Of a DNA stretch of 64,000 bases, positions 9,793-18,001 are shown one piece after another (position 1 is the first letter of the stretch; the number at the start of each line of letters is the position of its first letter). Both the position numbers and the translations under genes were made by a program. The stretch spans positions 416,714 through 480,713 of the forward strand of contig CBDEGK010000002.1 of assembly GCA_965237855.1 (NCBI GenBank). Reading direction: 5' to 3'. Under the pieces are notes generated by a model that was not told the origin of the DNA, searched no databases, and saw only the letters and a program-made list of their open reading frames with translations. The stretch is from CBDEGK01 sp965237855. GTDB taxonomy: Bacteria > Pseudomonadota > Gammaproteobacteria > Pseudomonadales > Halieaceae.

Positions 9793-10619
9793 TGCGACTG
9801 CCCGCCCCCGCCAAACTCAACCTGTTTCTGCACATCACCGGGCGCCGCGACGACGGTTATCACGAACTGCAAACCCTGTTTCAGCTGCTCGACTACGGTG
9901 ACTGGCTTGAATTCGAACAGCTCGCGTCTCCGCAGATCGACCTGAATTGCCCTGGGCTAAACATCCTGGCAGCAGACAACCTCGTTCACCGCGCCGCCAG
10001 GGCTCTGCAGACTCATACCGGCTGCAATCTGGGTGCGCGTATCACTCTGGCTAAGCAGTTGCCCTGCGGGGGCGGATTGGGGGGCGGCAGCTCCAATGCC
10101 GCCACCACTTTATTGGCGCTCAACCAGTTATGGAACCTGGGTTTGAGACCACTTGAACTGGCGGAAATTGGCCTCGAATTGGGAGCAGATGTGCCGGTTT
10201 TCGTGCATGGCCATTCGGCCTGGGCCGAAGGAATCGGTGAAAAGCTGACTGCCGTGGAGCTCCCCGAGCAGTGGTACCTGGTGATAGCCCCATCCTGCGC
10301 GGTCTCCACAGCGGAAGTTTTTTCCCACCGGCAATTGACACGGAACACACCAGCAACGACAATGGCGGCCTTTTTTGAACGGGGTGGAGCAAACGACTGC
10401 GAGTCAGTCGTTCGCAGGCTTTATCCAGAGGTGGATAAGGTGTTGATTTGGCTAGAGAAATTTGGCCAAGCCCAGATGACGGGCACAGGGGCCAGTGTGT
10501 TTTTGCCATTGCCAGACGAGGCGCAGGCGCAGGCCGTTTTTGCACAGAAACCGGATCACTGGTCCGGTTTCATCGCAAAGGGTGTAAATTGCTCTCCTGT
10601 ATTGACTTCACTGGGCTGA
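9792..10619 (+). CDS. ispE: 4-diphosphocytidyl-2-C-methyl-D-erythritol kinase
   Basis: A 275-residue GHMP kinase of the MEP isoprenoid pathway. The N-terminal PAPAKLNLFLHITGRRDDGYHELQTLFQ (catalytic Lys/Asn, HxL) and the ATP-binding PCGGGLGGGSSNAATTL motif are diagnostic. The C-terminal MTGTGASVF glycine motif is also present. It is translationally coupled to lolB and followed by tRNA-Gln and prs, the classical gammaproteobacterial order. Confidence 0.96.
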   Translation: MRLPAPAKLNLFLHITGRRDDGYHELQTLFQLLDYGDWLEFEQLASPQIDLNCPGLNILAADNLVHRAARALQTHTGCNLGARITLAKQLPCGGGLGGGSSNAATTLLALNQLWNLGLRPLELAEIGLELGADVPVFVHGHSAWAEGIGEKLTAVELPEQWYLVIAPSCAVSTAEVFSHRQLTRNTPATTMAAFFERGGANDCESVVRRLYPEVDKVLIWLEKFGQAQMTGTGASVFLPLPDEAQAQAVFAQKPDHWSGFIAKGVNCSPVLTSLG

Positions 10620-10649
10620 ACTCACTGGAGTAGTCCACCAACGAATTAT

Positions 10650-10724
10650 TGGGGTGTCGCCAAGCGGCAAGGCACCGGGTTTTGATCCCGGCATGCGCAG
10701 GTTCGAATCCTGCCACCCCAGCCA
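10650..10724 (+). tRNA. tRNA-Gln (anticodon TTG)
   Basis: The acceptor stem TGGGGTG pairs with CACCCCA, with discriminator G and encoded CCA (10722-10724). The anticodon loop TTTTGAT in a CCGGG/CCCGG stem gives anticodon UUG. The T-arm GCAGG-TTCGAAT-CCTGC is perfect. It lies between ispE and prs, as in many Pseudomonas-like genomes. Confidence 0.96.
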
Positions 10725-10757
10725 TATGTTCGCCCGAAGCTGCAAAAGGAAACGACT

Positions 10758-11705
10758 GTGTCGGCAAAAATGATGGTGTTCACCGGCAATGCAAATACGG
10801 CATTGGCCAAGAAAGTCACCAGCAGGTTGCATATCCCCCTGGGAAACGCAGACGTCACTCAATTCAGCGACGGCGAAGTTGCGGTGGTGATAAACGAGAA
10901 CGTTCGCGGCAAGGATGTTTTCGTACTGCAGTCAACCTGCGCACCTACGAACGACAATCTGATGGAGCTGGTTGTCATGATCGATGCTTTGCGAAGAGCA
11001 TCGGCCACCCGGATTACGGCGGTAGTACCTTACTTCGGCTATTCCCGCCAGGATCGCCGGGTGCGTTCCTCGCGGGTGCCCATCAGCGCCAAGGTGGTGG
11101 CGGACATGATGGTGGGCGTGGGCGTTGACCGGGTACTAACCGTCGACTTGCACGCGGAGCAGATACAGGGCTTTTTTGCCTGCCCGGTAGACAATATTTA
11201 TGCCTCACCGGTGCTCAATGACGACATTGTGCGGGTGCGCTACGAGAACCTGATGGTAGTGTCTCCGGATATAGGTGGTGTAGTTCGAGCCAGGGCTATC
11301 GCCAAACAATTGGACGATGCTGACCTGGCCATTATCGACAAACGTCGCCCGCAGGCCAACGAGGCCCAGGTGATGAACATTATTGGTGATGTCAGTGGCC
11401 GAACTTGCCTGCTGGTAGACGACATGGTCGACACCGCTGGTACGCTGTGTAAAGCAGCAGAAGCACTGAAGAAAAACGGTGCCGAGAAAGTTGTTGCCTA
11501 CTGTACCCACGCGGTACTGTCAGGGAAGGCCATCGACACTATTGATGCCTCCACGCTCGATGAGCTGGTGGTGACAGATACGATTCCTCTCAATGGGGCC
11601 GCTGGAGAGTGTTCACGCATTCGCCAGCTCACTATTGCCGACCTGCTCGCAGAATCCATGCGCCGGGTTAGCAACGAGGAATCCATTAGCGCGCTGTTCG
11701 AGTAG
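10758..11705 (+). CDS. prs: Ribose-phosphate pyrophosphokinase
   Basis: A 315-residue enzyme making PRPP from ribose-5-phosphate and ATP. Visible motifs are MVFTGNANTALA at the N-terminus, the ATP-loop PYFGYSRQDRR (about residue 95), VDLHAEQIQGFF, and the PRPP-binding VDDMVDTAGT (about residue 220). Length and motifs are those of class I PRPP synthetase. It starts at a GTG or nearby ATG (MSAKMMVFTGNA); the first codon at 10758 is preceded by AAAGGAAA. Confidence 0.97.
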   Translation: MSAKMMVFTGNANTALAKKVTSRLHIPLGNADVTQFSDGEVAVVINENVRGKDVFVLQSTCAPTNDNLMELVVMIDALRRASATRITAVVPYFGYSRQDRRVRSSRVPISAKVVADMMVGVGVDRVLTVDLHAEQIQGFFACPVDNIYASPVLNDDIVRVRYENLMVVSPDIGGVVRARAIAKQLDDADLAIIDKRRPQANEAQVMNIIGDVSGRTCLLVDDMVDTAGTLCKAAEALKKNGAEKVVAYCTHAVLSGKAIDTIDASTLDELVVTDTIPLNGAAGECSRIRQLTIADLLAESMRRVSNEESISALFE

Positions 11706-11776
11706 ACCAGCGTTTTTTAAACCGTTACAGCAACCGGTCGCAGGTTGCGTAATGATTATTCAAAGGAGTACAGACT

Positions 11777-12478
11777 ATGTCTGACGCATTTGAGATTAAT
11801 GCAGAGATCCGGGAAGACAAGGGGAAAGGTGCGAGCCGCCGCCTGCGTCGCCTGGCCGATCAAATTCCCGCCATTATATACGGCGGTGACAAGGAACCCA
11901 TGCCGCTGACCATGATCCGCAAGGACCTGGAGCACGCCCTGGAAAACGAGGCCTTCTATTCGCACGTTCTCACCATCAAAGTGGGCAGCAAAAAGGAGAA
12001 GGCAATCCTGAAGGACCTGCAACGCCATCCCGCCAAGAATCTCGTGATGCATGCCGACTTTATGCGTGTCAGTGAGAATGTGAAGATCAAGGTCCACGTG
12101 CCCATACACTTCCTCAATGAAGAGGACTGTGTTGGCGTGAAAAATGAGGGCGGCTTGATTCAACACCAGGCGACGGACATAGAAGTTATGTGTCTGCCAG
12201 CCGATATGCCGGAATTCCTTGAACTGGACTTGGAAAACTGTGCGGTTGGCGACATCCTTCACTTATCGGATATTAAACTGCCGAAAGGCGTTGAGTCTGT
12301 GGCGCTGTCCCACGGTGAAGACCACGATCTGGCAGTCGCCAGTGTTGCAGCACCGAAAGTTATTGTTGATGAGGACGAGTTGGAAGCTGAAGAAGGCGAA
12401 GCCGTTGAGGGCGAAGAAGGTGAAGCCGATGACGCTGAGGCCTCTGATGACGAAGGTGGTGAGGAAGAGGAGGAATAA
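11777..12478 (+). CDS. rplY: 50S ribosomal protein L25/general stress protein Ctc
   Basis: A 233-residue long form of L25 with the N-terminal 5S-rRNA-binding domain (FEINAEIREDKGKGASRRLRRL, IIYGGDKEP) and the C-terminal TL5/CTC beta domain (VGVKNEGGLIQHQATDIEVMCLPADMPEFLELD). The tail after residue 200 is almost purely acidic (EEGEAVEGEEGEADD and onward). A strong AAAGGAG site precedes the ATG. The acidic tail is common in marine gammaproteobacteria. Confidence 0.95.
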   Translation: MSDAFEINAEIREDKGKGASRRLRRLADQIPAIIYGGDKEPMPLTMIRKDLEHALENEAFYSHVLTIKVGSKKEKAILKDLQRHPAKNLVMHADFMRVSENVKIKVHVPIHFLNEEDCVGVKNEGGLIQHQATDIEVMCLPADMPEFLELDLENCAVGDILHLSDIKLPKGVESVALSHGEDHDLAVASVAAPKVIVDEDELEAEEGEAVEGEEGEADDAEASDDEGGEEEEE

Positions 12479-12511
12479 TCCCCTTTTCCAGAACCGACTG
12501 AGGTACCTGTA

Positions 12512-13090
12512 TTGTCTGAGCCCATCAAGCTGATTATTGGCCTCGGCAACCCCGGTGATGACTACCGGGGTACGCGCCACAATGCAGGTGCCGATTTCGT
12601 CGAAGCGCTGGCCCGAAGCCACGGTGCCAGCCTTTCACCCGAATCAAAGTTTTATGGACTGGCCGGTCGAATTTCGATCGATGGCCAGGACGTGCGCCTG
12701 CTCGTTCCAACAACATTTATGAACCGCAGCGGCCAGTCTGTTGCAGCCATGGCCAATTTTTTCAAAGTGGATACTGCCAATATCCTGGTCGCCCATGATG
12801 AGCTCGATTTTGAGCCCGGCACTGCCCGCTTCAAAGACAGCGGCGGCCACGGCGGCCATAATGGCTTGCGCGATATCAGCAAAGCCTGTGGCGACGACTA
12901 TTTACGCTTGCGAATTGGTATCGGACACCCTGGCAACGGGGCAGATGTTTCCAATTATGTGCTAAAGTCTGCCTCCCTGGCAGACCGGGATAAAATAGCT
13001 GCAAGCATTGACGACAGCCAGTCTGCGCTACCACTGCTGGTAAGCGGGGAATGGGCCAAGGCCACCAAACAACTGCACACCAGCAGCTGA
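12512..13090 (+). CDS. pth: Peptidyl-tRNA hydrolase
   Basis: A 192-residue enzyme that releases tRNA from aborted peptidyl-tRNAs. The N-terminal LIIGLGNPGDDYRGTRHNAGADFV contains the catalytic His of HNAG. PTTFMNRSGQSV, the DELDFEPG and GGHGGHNGLRDI motifs follow. The start is a TTG at 12512, chosen because the conserved N-terminus begins there and a GAGG site lies 8 bases upstream. It is followed 18 bp later by ychF. Confidence 0.95.
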   Translation: MSEPIKLIIGLGNPGDDYRGTRHNAGADFVEALARSHGASLSPESKFYGLAGRISIDGQDVRLLVPTTFMNRSGQSVAAMANFFKVDTANILVAHDELDFEPGTARFKDSGGHGGHNGLRDISKACGDDYLRLRIGIGHPGNGADVSNYVLKSASLADRDKIAASIDDSQSALPLLVSGEWAKATKQLHTSS

Positions 13091-13108
13091 CAACATTAGG
13101 ACACAATC

Positions 13109-14218
13109 ATGGGATTTAAATGCGCCATCGTTGGCCTGCCCAACGTTGGAAAATCAACCCTGTTCAACGCCCTGACCAAGGCTGGTATTGATGCGGAAAA
13201 CTTTCCTTTTTGCACCATCGAACCGAATGCCGGTGTCGTGCCGGTGCCAGACACCCGCCAGCAAAAAATTGCGGGCATCGTCAGGCCACAGAAGGAAATT
13301 GCCACCACCATGGAGTTTGTCGACATTGCCGGCCTGGTGGCAGGCGCCTCCAAGGGTGAAGGCCTGGGCAACCAGTTCCTCGCCAATATTCGCGAGACCG
13401 ACGCCATCGCTCATGTTGTGCGCTGCTTCGAAGACGACAATGTCATCCATGTTGAGAACAAGGTGGATCCGGCCAACGACGTTGAAGTGATCAACACCGA
13501 GTTGGCGCTGGCTGACCTGGAAAGCTGTGAAAAGCAGCTGCAGAAAGTTACTCGCACGGCCAAAGGTGGTGACAAGGAAGCCATCGCCATCAAAGCCCTG
13601 CTCGAAGATAACCTGCTGCCCCAGCTCAATGAAGCCAGGCCGGTACGTGGCCTGGATCTCAGCCCCGAACAGTGGCGGCTGGTCGATCAACTGCATTTAC
13701 TCACGATTAAACCGACCATGTATATCGCCAATGTGGACGAAGCCGGTATGGAATCCTCCGAGCAGGGAGGAAATTCAAAAGTTGAGCAGTTGAGGGCTAT
13801 AGCGGCGCAGGAAAATGCCGTGGTGGTGGTGATCTGCAACAAGCTGGAATCCGAGATCGCCGAACTGGAAGATGAGGAACGGGACGAGTTCCTGGCCGAT
13901 CTGGGACTGGCAGAAGCCGGACTGGACCGGGTCATCCGCGCCGGATACGACCTATTGAACCTGCAAACTTACTTTACTGCGGGCGTCAAAGAAGTGCGTG
14001 CCTGGACCGTCAAGGTCGGTGCCACCGCACCGGAAGCTGCGGCAGTGATTCACACCGATTTTCAGAAAGGCTTTATTCGCGCCGAGGTGGTGGGCTATGA
14101 GGATTTTGTCGGCAACAACGGTGAGCAGGGCGCCAAAGACGCGGGCCGCTGGCGCCTCGAAGGCAAGGACTACGTGGTGCAGGACGGCGACGTCATCCAT
14201 TTTCGCTTTAACGTGTAA
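13109..14218 (+). CDS. ychF: Redox-regulated ATPase YchF (OBG-family)
   Basis: A 369-residue Obg-like P-loop protein that binds ATP and ribosomes. The P-loop is GLPNVGKSTLFNAL. DIAGLVAGASKGEGLGNQFL is the switch region. A coiled-coil domain follows, and the C-terminal TGS domain shows TYFTAGVKEVRAWTVKVG and VIHTDFQKGFIRAEVV. It is the last gene of the conserved block; the sequence after it is accessory. Confidence 0.97.
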   Translation: MGFKCAIVGLPNVGKSTLFNALTKAGIDAENFPFCTIEPNAGVVPVPDTRQQKIAGIVRPQKEIATTMEFVDIAGLVAGASKGEGLGNQFLANIRETDAIAHVVRCFEDDNVIHVENKVDPANDVEVINTELALADLESCEKQLQKVTRTAKGGDKEAIAIKALLEDNLLPQLNEARPVRGLDLSPEQWRLVDQLHLLTIKPTMYIANVDEAGMESSEQGGNSKVEQLRAIAAQENAVVVVICNKLESEIAELEDEERDEFLADLGLAEAGLDRVIRAGYDLLNLQTYFTAGVKEVRAWTVKVGATAPEAAAVIHTDFQKGFIRAEVVGYEDFVGNNGEQGAKDAGRWRLEGKDYVVQDGDVIHFRFNV

Positions 14219-14275
14219 TTTTGTGGATATATTATACTTGGCGTACCCATTGAATAACGGGACGCCGTAGACACG

Positions 14276-14308
14276 AAAGAGCCGGTTTTACTCGGTTTCC
14301 GGCTCTTT
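14276..14308. terminator. Bidirectional hairpin between ychF and a small minus-strand gene
   Basis: A 10-bp perfect inverted repeat, AAAGAGCCGG and CCGGCTCTTT, with a 13-base loop. It is A-rich on the left and T-rich on the right, so it can act as an intrinsic terminator from either side. It includes the stop codon of the small gene at 14288-14434. Confidence 0.65.
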
Positions 14309-14434
14309 GTCCTTCTCTGTTTCCAAGCTCAAGCCCTCTACCGCCTTATCTAGTGCATCTTCGGATTCGTCGCACTCCAACTCTTTGGCTATGTTCTCAA
14401 ACTTGTCTTTGTCACTGCCATCTACCATATTCAT
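14288..14434 (-). CDS. Small acidic conserved-type hypothetical protein (48 aa)
   Basis: The ATG at 14434 is preceded by AGGAG six bases upstream. The product is 48 residues, highly charged, with an FENIAKELECDESEDALDKAVEGL core. The pattern KFxxxAKELxCDExExxxDxxL recurs, as I recall, in small uncharacterised proteins of marine and environmental gammaproteobacteria. The function is unknown. An IS3 element begins at 14447, only 12 bp upstream of the start, so the native promoter has been separated from the gene. Any expression would now have to come from the element. Confidence 0.6.
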   Translation of the reverse strand: MNMVDGSDKDKFENIAKELECDESEDALDKAVEGLSLETEKDKEPETE

Positions 14435-14454
14435 CAAAGCTCCTATTGTAGTGG

Positions 14455-15147
14455 TCAAGTAAAACTGGCCGCTGGTTTAGAGGAACTCCAATAGCGTTCC
14501 TCGGTTTTATTCGGTGGCATACCACCGTTGTGTTTGTGTGGCCTAGTTTGGCTGTAGTATCCAGCTATATAGTCAGCCACGCTTCGCTGTGCTTCAGCGA
14601 AAGATCGATACCCCATCTCGGGCACCCATTCTGTTTTTAAGCTTCGAAAGAAACGCTCCATCGGCGAATTATCCCAACAATTTCCTCGTCGACTCAGGCT
14701 TTGGTTGATTCGATAACGCCACAGATGTTGTCGGAATTTGATGCTCGTATAATGGCTCCCTTGATCGGAGTGAAACAGCACGCCTTCAGGTCGACCGCGA
14801 GATTCGTAAGCCATCGTGAGTGCTTTAGCTGTCAGCTCGCTATCGGGTGAATTGGACAGCGCCCAGCCAATAGGCTTACGTGCATACAGGTCAAGTACTA
14901 CAGCCAGGTAGGACCAGCGTTGTCCTGACCAGATATAAGTCACATCCCCACACCAGATTTTGTTGGGCGCCACTGGCGTAAATTCTCGATTCAACGTGTT
15001 AGGAATGAGTGTATGTGGCTGTGACGCTTTTTTGTAGCGATGCGCTGGAAGCTGGGTACTCACAAGTCCCAAGCGAGCCATAAAACCCTTTGCGCGATAG
15101 CGACTTAACGGTACGCCTTGGCCAGATACAATATGAGCAATACTGCG
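14455..15147 (-). pseudogene. IS3-family transposase OrfB, C-terminal part (element A)
   Basis: The frame runs from the element B junction to a stop at 14455. It reads SRYRAKGFMARLGLVSTQLP, then the rve integrase core: IWCGDVTYIW (first Asp), LFHSDQGSHYTS (second Asp), and NSPMERFFRSLKTEW (Glu). The catalytic DDE set is complete, but the N-terminal HTH_21 part lies beyond the insertion (16385 onwards). The protein cannot be made as a single product unless element B leaves. Confidence 0.85.
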
Positions 15148-15213
15148 AGCTGTTGTGGTCTACTAAAAGTGGACACCTTGTATAGACTGTAAAAATCAAA
15201 TACGAGGTGAACA

Positions 15214-15501
15214 ATGACAAGTAGACAAAAACGGAACTTTCCTGATGATTTCAAGCAAGATGCCGTGGCATTGGTGATTGAGCAGGGCTATACCATAGTC
15301 GCAGCTGCACGGAGCCTGGATGTTGGCCCAGGGCTACTCGGGCGTTGGAAGCGAGAGCATGAGGCTAATTCCCACATCAATGCACTTGCTAAGGACGAAC
15401 AAGAGGAACTAAAGCGGCTGCGCCGTGAGGTTCGAGAACTCAAAATGGAGAAAGAAATTCTAAAAAAGGCGTCGGCGTATTTCGCAAAGGAAATGAAGTG
15501 A
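15214..15501 (+). CDS. IS3-family transposase OrfA (element B, copy 1)
   Basis: A 95-residue HTH protein, MTSRQKRNFPDDFKQDAVAL, with a leucine-rich C-terminal helix (EELKRLRREVRELKMEKEILKKA). The heptamer A-AAA-AAG at 15462-15468 is the classical IS3 slip site. OrfB lies in the -1 frame relative to it, so an OrfAB fusion transposase is expected. OrfA and OrfB overlap by 4 bp. Confidence 0.92.
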   Translation: MTSRQKRNFPDDFKQDAVALVIEQGYTIVAAARSLDVGPGLLGRWKREHEANSHINALAKDEQEELKRLRREVRELKMEKEILKKASAYFAKEMK

Positions 15502-16373
15502 AGTACGCCTTAGTGCAAGGTAATACAGCTCAATATCCAGTAACAATGTTGTGCCGGGTCATCGGTGTAAAGCGTAGCTCCTACTACGCCTGGAGGGCCC
15601 GTGGAGGCAAGGTGATTGGTCCTGAAGAGCTGGCTGTCAGGCGGCGAATGAAGTCCCTGTTTACAGATTCTCGGCAGAGTATGGGGAGTCGTAGACTGAG
15701 CCGTCAACTTACTGCAGAAGGCTTCTCCATTGGTCGTTATCGCGCCAGGCGGCTCATGAAATCTATGGGCCTCGTCGTCAAATCTAAACGTAAATACAAG
15801 GTCACCACTGACAGCAAACATCGATTACCTGTGGCTGACAATGTGCTGAATCGAGCATTTTCACCCGCAAGCCCCAACCAGTGCTGGGGGTCCGATATTA
15901 CTTATCTTTGGACTCAGGAGGGTTGGGTCTACCTGGCCGTGGTGATTGACCTTTACTCTCGACGAGTTGTTGGCTGGTCTATGGATCGCCGCATGACCAA
16001 GGCGCTGGTCATCAGGGCATTGATAATGGCCGTAAGCCTAAGGAATCCACCGCCAGGCTTGATCCACCATTCAGATCGTGGCAGTCAATATGCCAGCCAT
16101 GCTTACCAAGCACTGCTAAAGCAGCATGGAATCATAGCGAGCATGAGTCGAAAAGGTAATTGCTGGGACAATTCGCCAGTTGAACGATTTTTCAGCAGCC
16201 TAAAGCGCGAATGGACGTGTGACCAGGGATATTGCACTCGAGAAGCTGCGATCGCAGATGTCCGGGAGTATGTGGCGGTGTATTACAACGCGAAGCGGCT
16301 GCATTCTACGCTGGGATACAAAACGCCGATGGACTACGAATTTAACTTAAGCAAAGTGTCCAAAAATAGTTGA
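15498..16373 (+). CDS. IS3-family transposase OrfB (element B, copy 1)
   Basis: A 291-residue DDE transposase. An HTH_21-like N-terminus (RRRMKSLFTDSRQSMGSRRLSRQLTAEG) precedes the rve core: CWGSDITYLW (Asp), IHHSDRGSQYAS (Asp), and NSPVERFFSSLKREW (Glu). All catalytic residues are present and the frame is intact, so this copy could be active. Confidence 0.93.
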   Translation: MKYALVQGNTAQYPVTMLCRVIGVKRSSYYAWRARGGKVIGPEELAVRRRMKSLFTDSRQSMGSRRLSRQLTAEGFSIGRYRARRLMKSMGLVVKSKRKYKVTTDSKHRLPVADNVLNRAFSPASPNQCWGSDITYLWTQEGWVYLAVVIDLYSRRVVGWSMDRRMTKALVIRALIMAVSLRNPPPGLIHHSDRGSQYASHAYQALLKQHGIIASMSRKGNCWDNSPVERFFSSLKREWTCDQGYCTREAAIADVREYVAVYYNAKRLHSTLGYKTPMDYEFNLSKVSKNS

Positions 16374-16560
16374 CCACAACAAGCACCGGCCGAGCCATTG
16401 CTGATCTGGTGTGCATGTTGAACCATCGCGTTGATCTTCATTTTCTCCGGATCAATTCTTGCTGCCGCTGATCGACGATATTTGAAGGTGCTTCTGTGAA
16501 TGCCAAAGGCTTCACAGAGAACGGTGACACTATGGCTCTCTTGAAGTGCTTCAACAATAC

Positions 16561-16866
16561 CTAATTGTTCAGCGAGTCTGACATCAAGAGAGCGGTAGCC
16601 TTTTTTAATATTTCATTGTGCTCCTCGACACGGCGTAGCTTTTTCTCTAGTTCCTTGATGCGCCGATGCTCAGGAGTCATCGCATGGGTCGTCGGCGTTA
16701 TACCGTCACGTTCCTTGCGCAACTGCCTCACCCATTTGTCCAGGGTCGAATGCCCAACCCCCACCGCTTGTGCTGCTTCTCTGATACTGTAGTTTTGATC
16801 CACCACGAGTTGTGCTGATTCAAGTCGAAATTCTGGGCTAAAAGTACGTCGTGTTTTGCTTCTCAT
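16561..16866 (-). CDS. IS3-family transposase OrfA (element A)
   Basis: A 101-residue HTH protein starting MRSKTRRTFSPEFRLESAQLVVDQNYSIREAAQAVGVGHSTLDKWVRQLRKE. A C-terminal leucine-zipper-like helix follows (KELEKKLRRVEEHNEILKKATALL). OrfA of IS3 elements binds the inverted repeats and is fused to OrfB by a -1 frameshift. The 'ATTAAAAAAGG' tract on the coding strand near its end is a likely slip site. Its partner OrfB is interrupted by element B. Confidence 0.88.
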   Translation of the reverse strand: MRSKTRRTFSPEFRLESAQLVVDQNYSIREAAQAVGVGHSTLDKWVRQLRKERDGITPTTHAMTPEHRRIKELEKKLRRVEEHNEILKKATALLMSDSLNN

Positions 16867-17013
16867 CGTTTTGCTCGCTTAATGTAAGAGGTGATAATAT
16901 CACCTACAATTAAACGGCCAAATAAACTATGCCACTACATATTTAATTAATGTGTGTTGCTATCCATCAACAAAAACCGTAAAATCATCTATCAAAGTCG
17001 CAAGGGGTGCATT

Positions 17014-17487
17014 ATGTGGTCGCATCAAACTAAGTCTGAACTAGAAACCAAGTTGTCCGAACTTGATGTCGAGGCTGCGCAGTATGAAAGTAAAATTGAT
17101 GATTTAAAAGGGAAAATCATCAAAACGCACGCCCAAAAGGCGGCCATTTGTGAATTGCTCGATATACAAGATGAAGAACAACCCTCGCAAGCTGCACGCG
17201 CCCAGACTAATAGTCGCCCTTTTAAAGAATGCATTATAGAAGTGCTTGAGAAGGCTCGCAAGCCAATGAAATCTAGGGAGGTACTTGAAAAGCTAAGAAA
17301 GATGGAGGTCCAAATTCCTGGCACAACTGATGACAGTACGCGTGTCGCAAGTGAGCTTTTTCATCTAGCGAAAGCGAATGATTACATTCACAAGGTAGAT
17401 AGAGGGATCTATCAGTACAAAGAAAAAGAGTCATTTGTTGGCACAAATGACTCTTTTACATCAACCGCGTCTACCGAGGCGCACTAA
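17014..17487 (+). CDS. Hypothetical coiled-coil plus winged-helix (HARE-HTH-like) protein
   Basis: The start is taken at the ATG at 17014 (MWSHQTKSELETK), 6-7 bases after AAGGGG. A longer frame from 16954 lacks such a site. Residues 5-45 form a heptad-rich coiled coil. Residues 70-140 (FKECIIEVLEKARKPMKSREVLEKL to YIHKVDRGIYQYK) have the pattern of a HARE-HTH/winged-helix fold, and the serine/threonine-rich tail looks disordered. This is probably a DNA-binding protein; the target is unknown. It sits alone between two IS3 elements, so its original neighbours are lost. Confidence 0.6.
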   Translation: MWSHQTKSELETKLSELDVEAAQYESKIDDLKGKIIKTHAQKAAICELLDIQDEEQPSQAARAQTNSRPFKECIIEVLEKARKPMKSREVLEKLRKMEVQIPGTTDDSTRVASELFHLAKANDYIHKVDRGIYQYKEKESFVGTNDSFTSTASTEAH

Positions 17488-17505
17488 CCAGAGGAGGGAA
17501 ACATT

Positions 17506-17583
17506 ATGCCGTTAACTGAAAAACCAGTTTGGCGCACTGTGCATCCCATCGTCTCATTAATTTTGGGTCGATGGTTGTGCTAA
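17506..17583 (+). CDS. Putative 25-residue peptide
   Basis: ATG at 17506, seven bases after a very strong GAGGAGGG site and 18 bp after the HTH gene. It reads MPLTEKPVWRTVHPIVSLIL and ends in GRWLC. It may be a real small peptide coupled to the HTH gene, or the start of a gene truncated by the following IS3 element. No homology is recognised. Confidence 0.3.
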   Translation: MPLTEKPVWRTVHPIVSLILGRWLC

Positions 17584-17713
17584 AAGCGCTACGAATAATA
17601 GGTAACGGCGTTTAGCAGTAACGCCATAATCTTAGCTAAATTGTGGCGCCTGGGTTTTACCCCGTCTATCCGGACATATCTAAAAAGGTCGAGAATGACC
17701 GCAGAGGTATGTC

Positions 17714-18001
17714 ATGCACAAACGAAGAAAGTACTCCGAGGAGTTTAAACGAGAAGCTGTATCGTTCGCCAATCAGCCAGGCGTAACTGCCAGGCAAGTC
17801 GGCGAAGAGCTTGGTATCAATGCCAATATGATAGGCCGTTGGCGCCGTGAATTGGGTATGTTGGGACCCAAGGCATTCACCGGCCAGGGCAAACCCAGAG
17901 ATGAAGAAATGGCTGCTCTCAAGAGAGAGTTAAGCCGGGTGAAGAAGGAACGCGATTTTTTAAAAGAAGCGGCGGTGTGGTTCGCGAAGGAATCGACATG
18001 A
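17714..18001 (+). CDS. IS3-family transposase OrfA (element C)
   Basis: A 95-residue HTH_Tnp_1 protein, MHKRRKYSEEFKREAVSFANQPGVTARQVGEELGINANMIGRWRREL. A leucine-zipper region follows (MAALKRELSRVKKERDFLKEAAVWF). TTTTTTAAAAG near the end may support frameshifting into OrfB. The ATGA at 17998-18001 overlaps the orfB start. Confidence 0.9.
   Translation: MHKRRKYSEEFKREAVSFANQPGVTARQVGEELGINANMIGRWRRELGMLGPKAFTGQGKPRDEEMAALKRELSRVKKERDFLKEAAVWFAKEST

Larger units (their letters stand above)
15151..16381 (+). mobile_element. IS3-family element B, complete copy 1 (1231 bp)
   Basis: Terminal repeats TGTTGTGGTC...ACACC and the matching right end GACCACAACA are present, with a 3-bp target duplication AGC at 15148-15150 and 16382-16384. 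The same element recurs at 32752-33721 (5'-truncated) and at 54955-58503 (interrupted, minus strand). The three encode identical OrfB residues wherever they can be compared, so the copies are recent. Confidence 0.93.
14447..16939 (-). mobile_element. IS3-family element A, interrupted by IS3 element B
   Basis: The ends are TGTAGTGG (14447) and CCACTACA (16939), with related flanking bases further in. A 3-bp target duplication TAT lies at 14444-14446 and 16940-16942. Without the inserted 1231-bp element B and its duplicated AGC, it is 1259 bp, normal for IS3. Its orfA is 16561-16866 and its orfB is split. Confidence 0.85.

Noticed and set aside
10120..10545. Antisense ORF over ispE
   Set aside because: Shadow frame of a well-conserved gene with proline/arginine-rich, non-family sequence.
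17600..17650. Integron attC site (GGCGTT...AACGCC palindrome)
   Set aside because: Only a 6-bp inverted repeat with no R'/R'' core sites or cassette structure.
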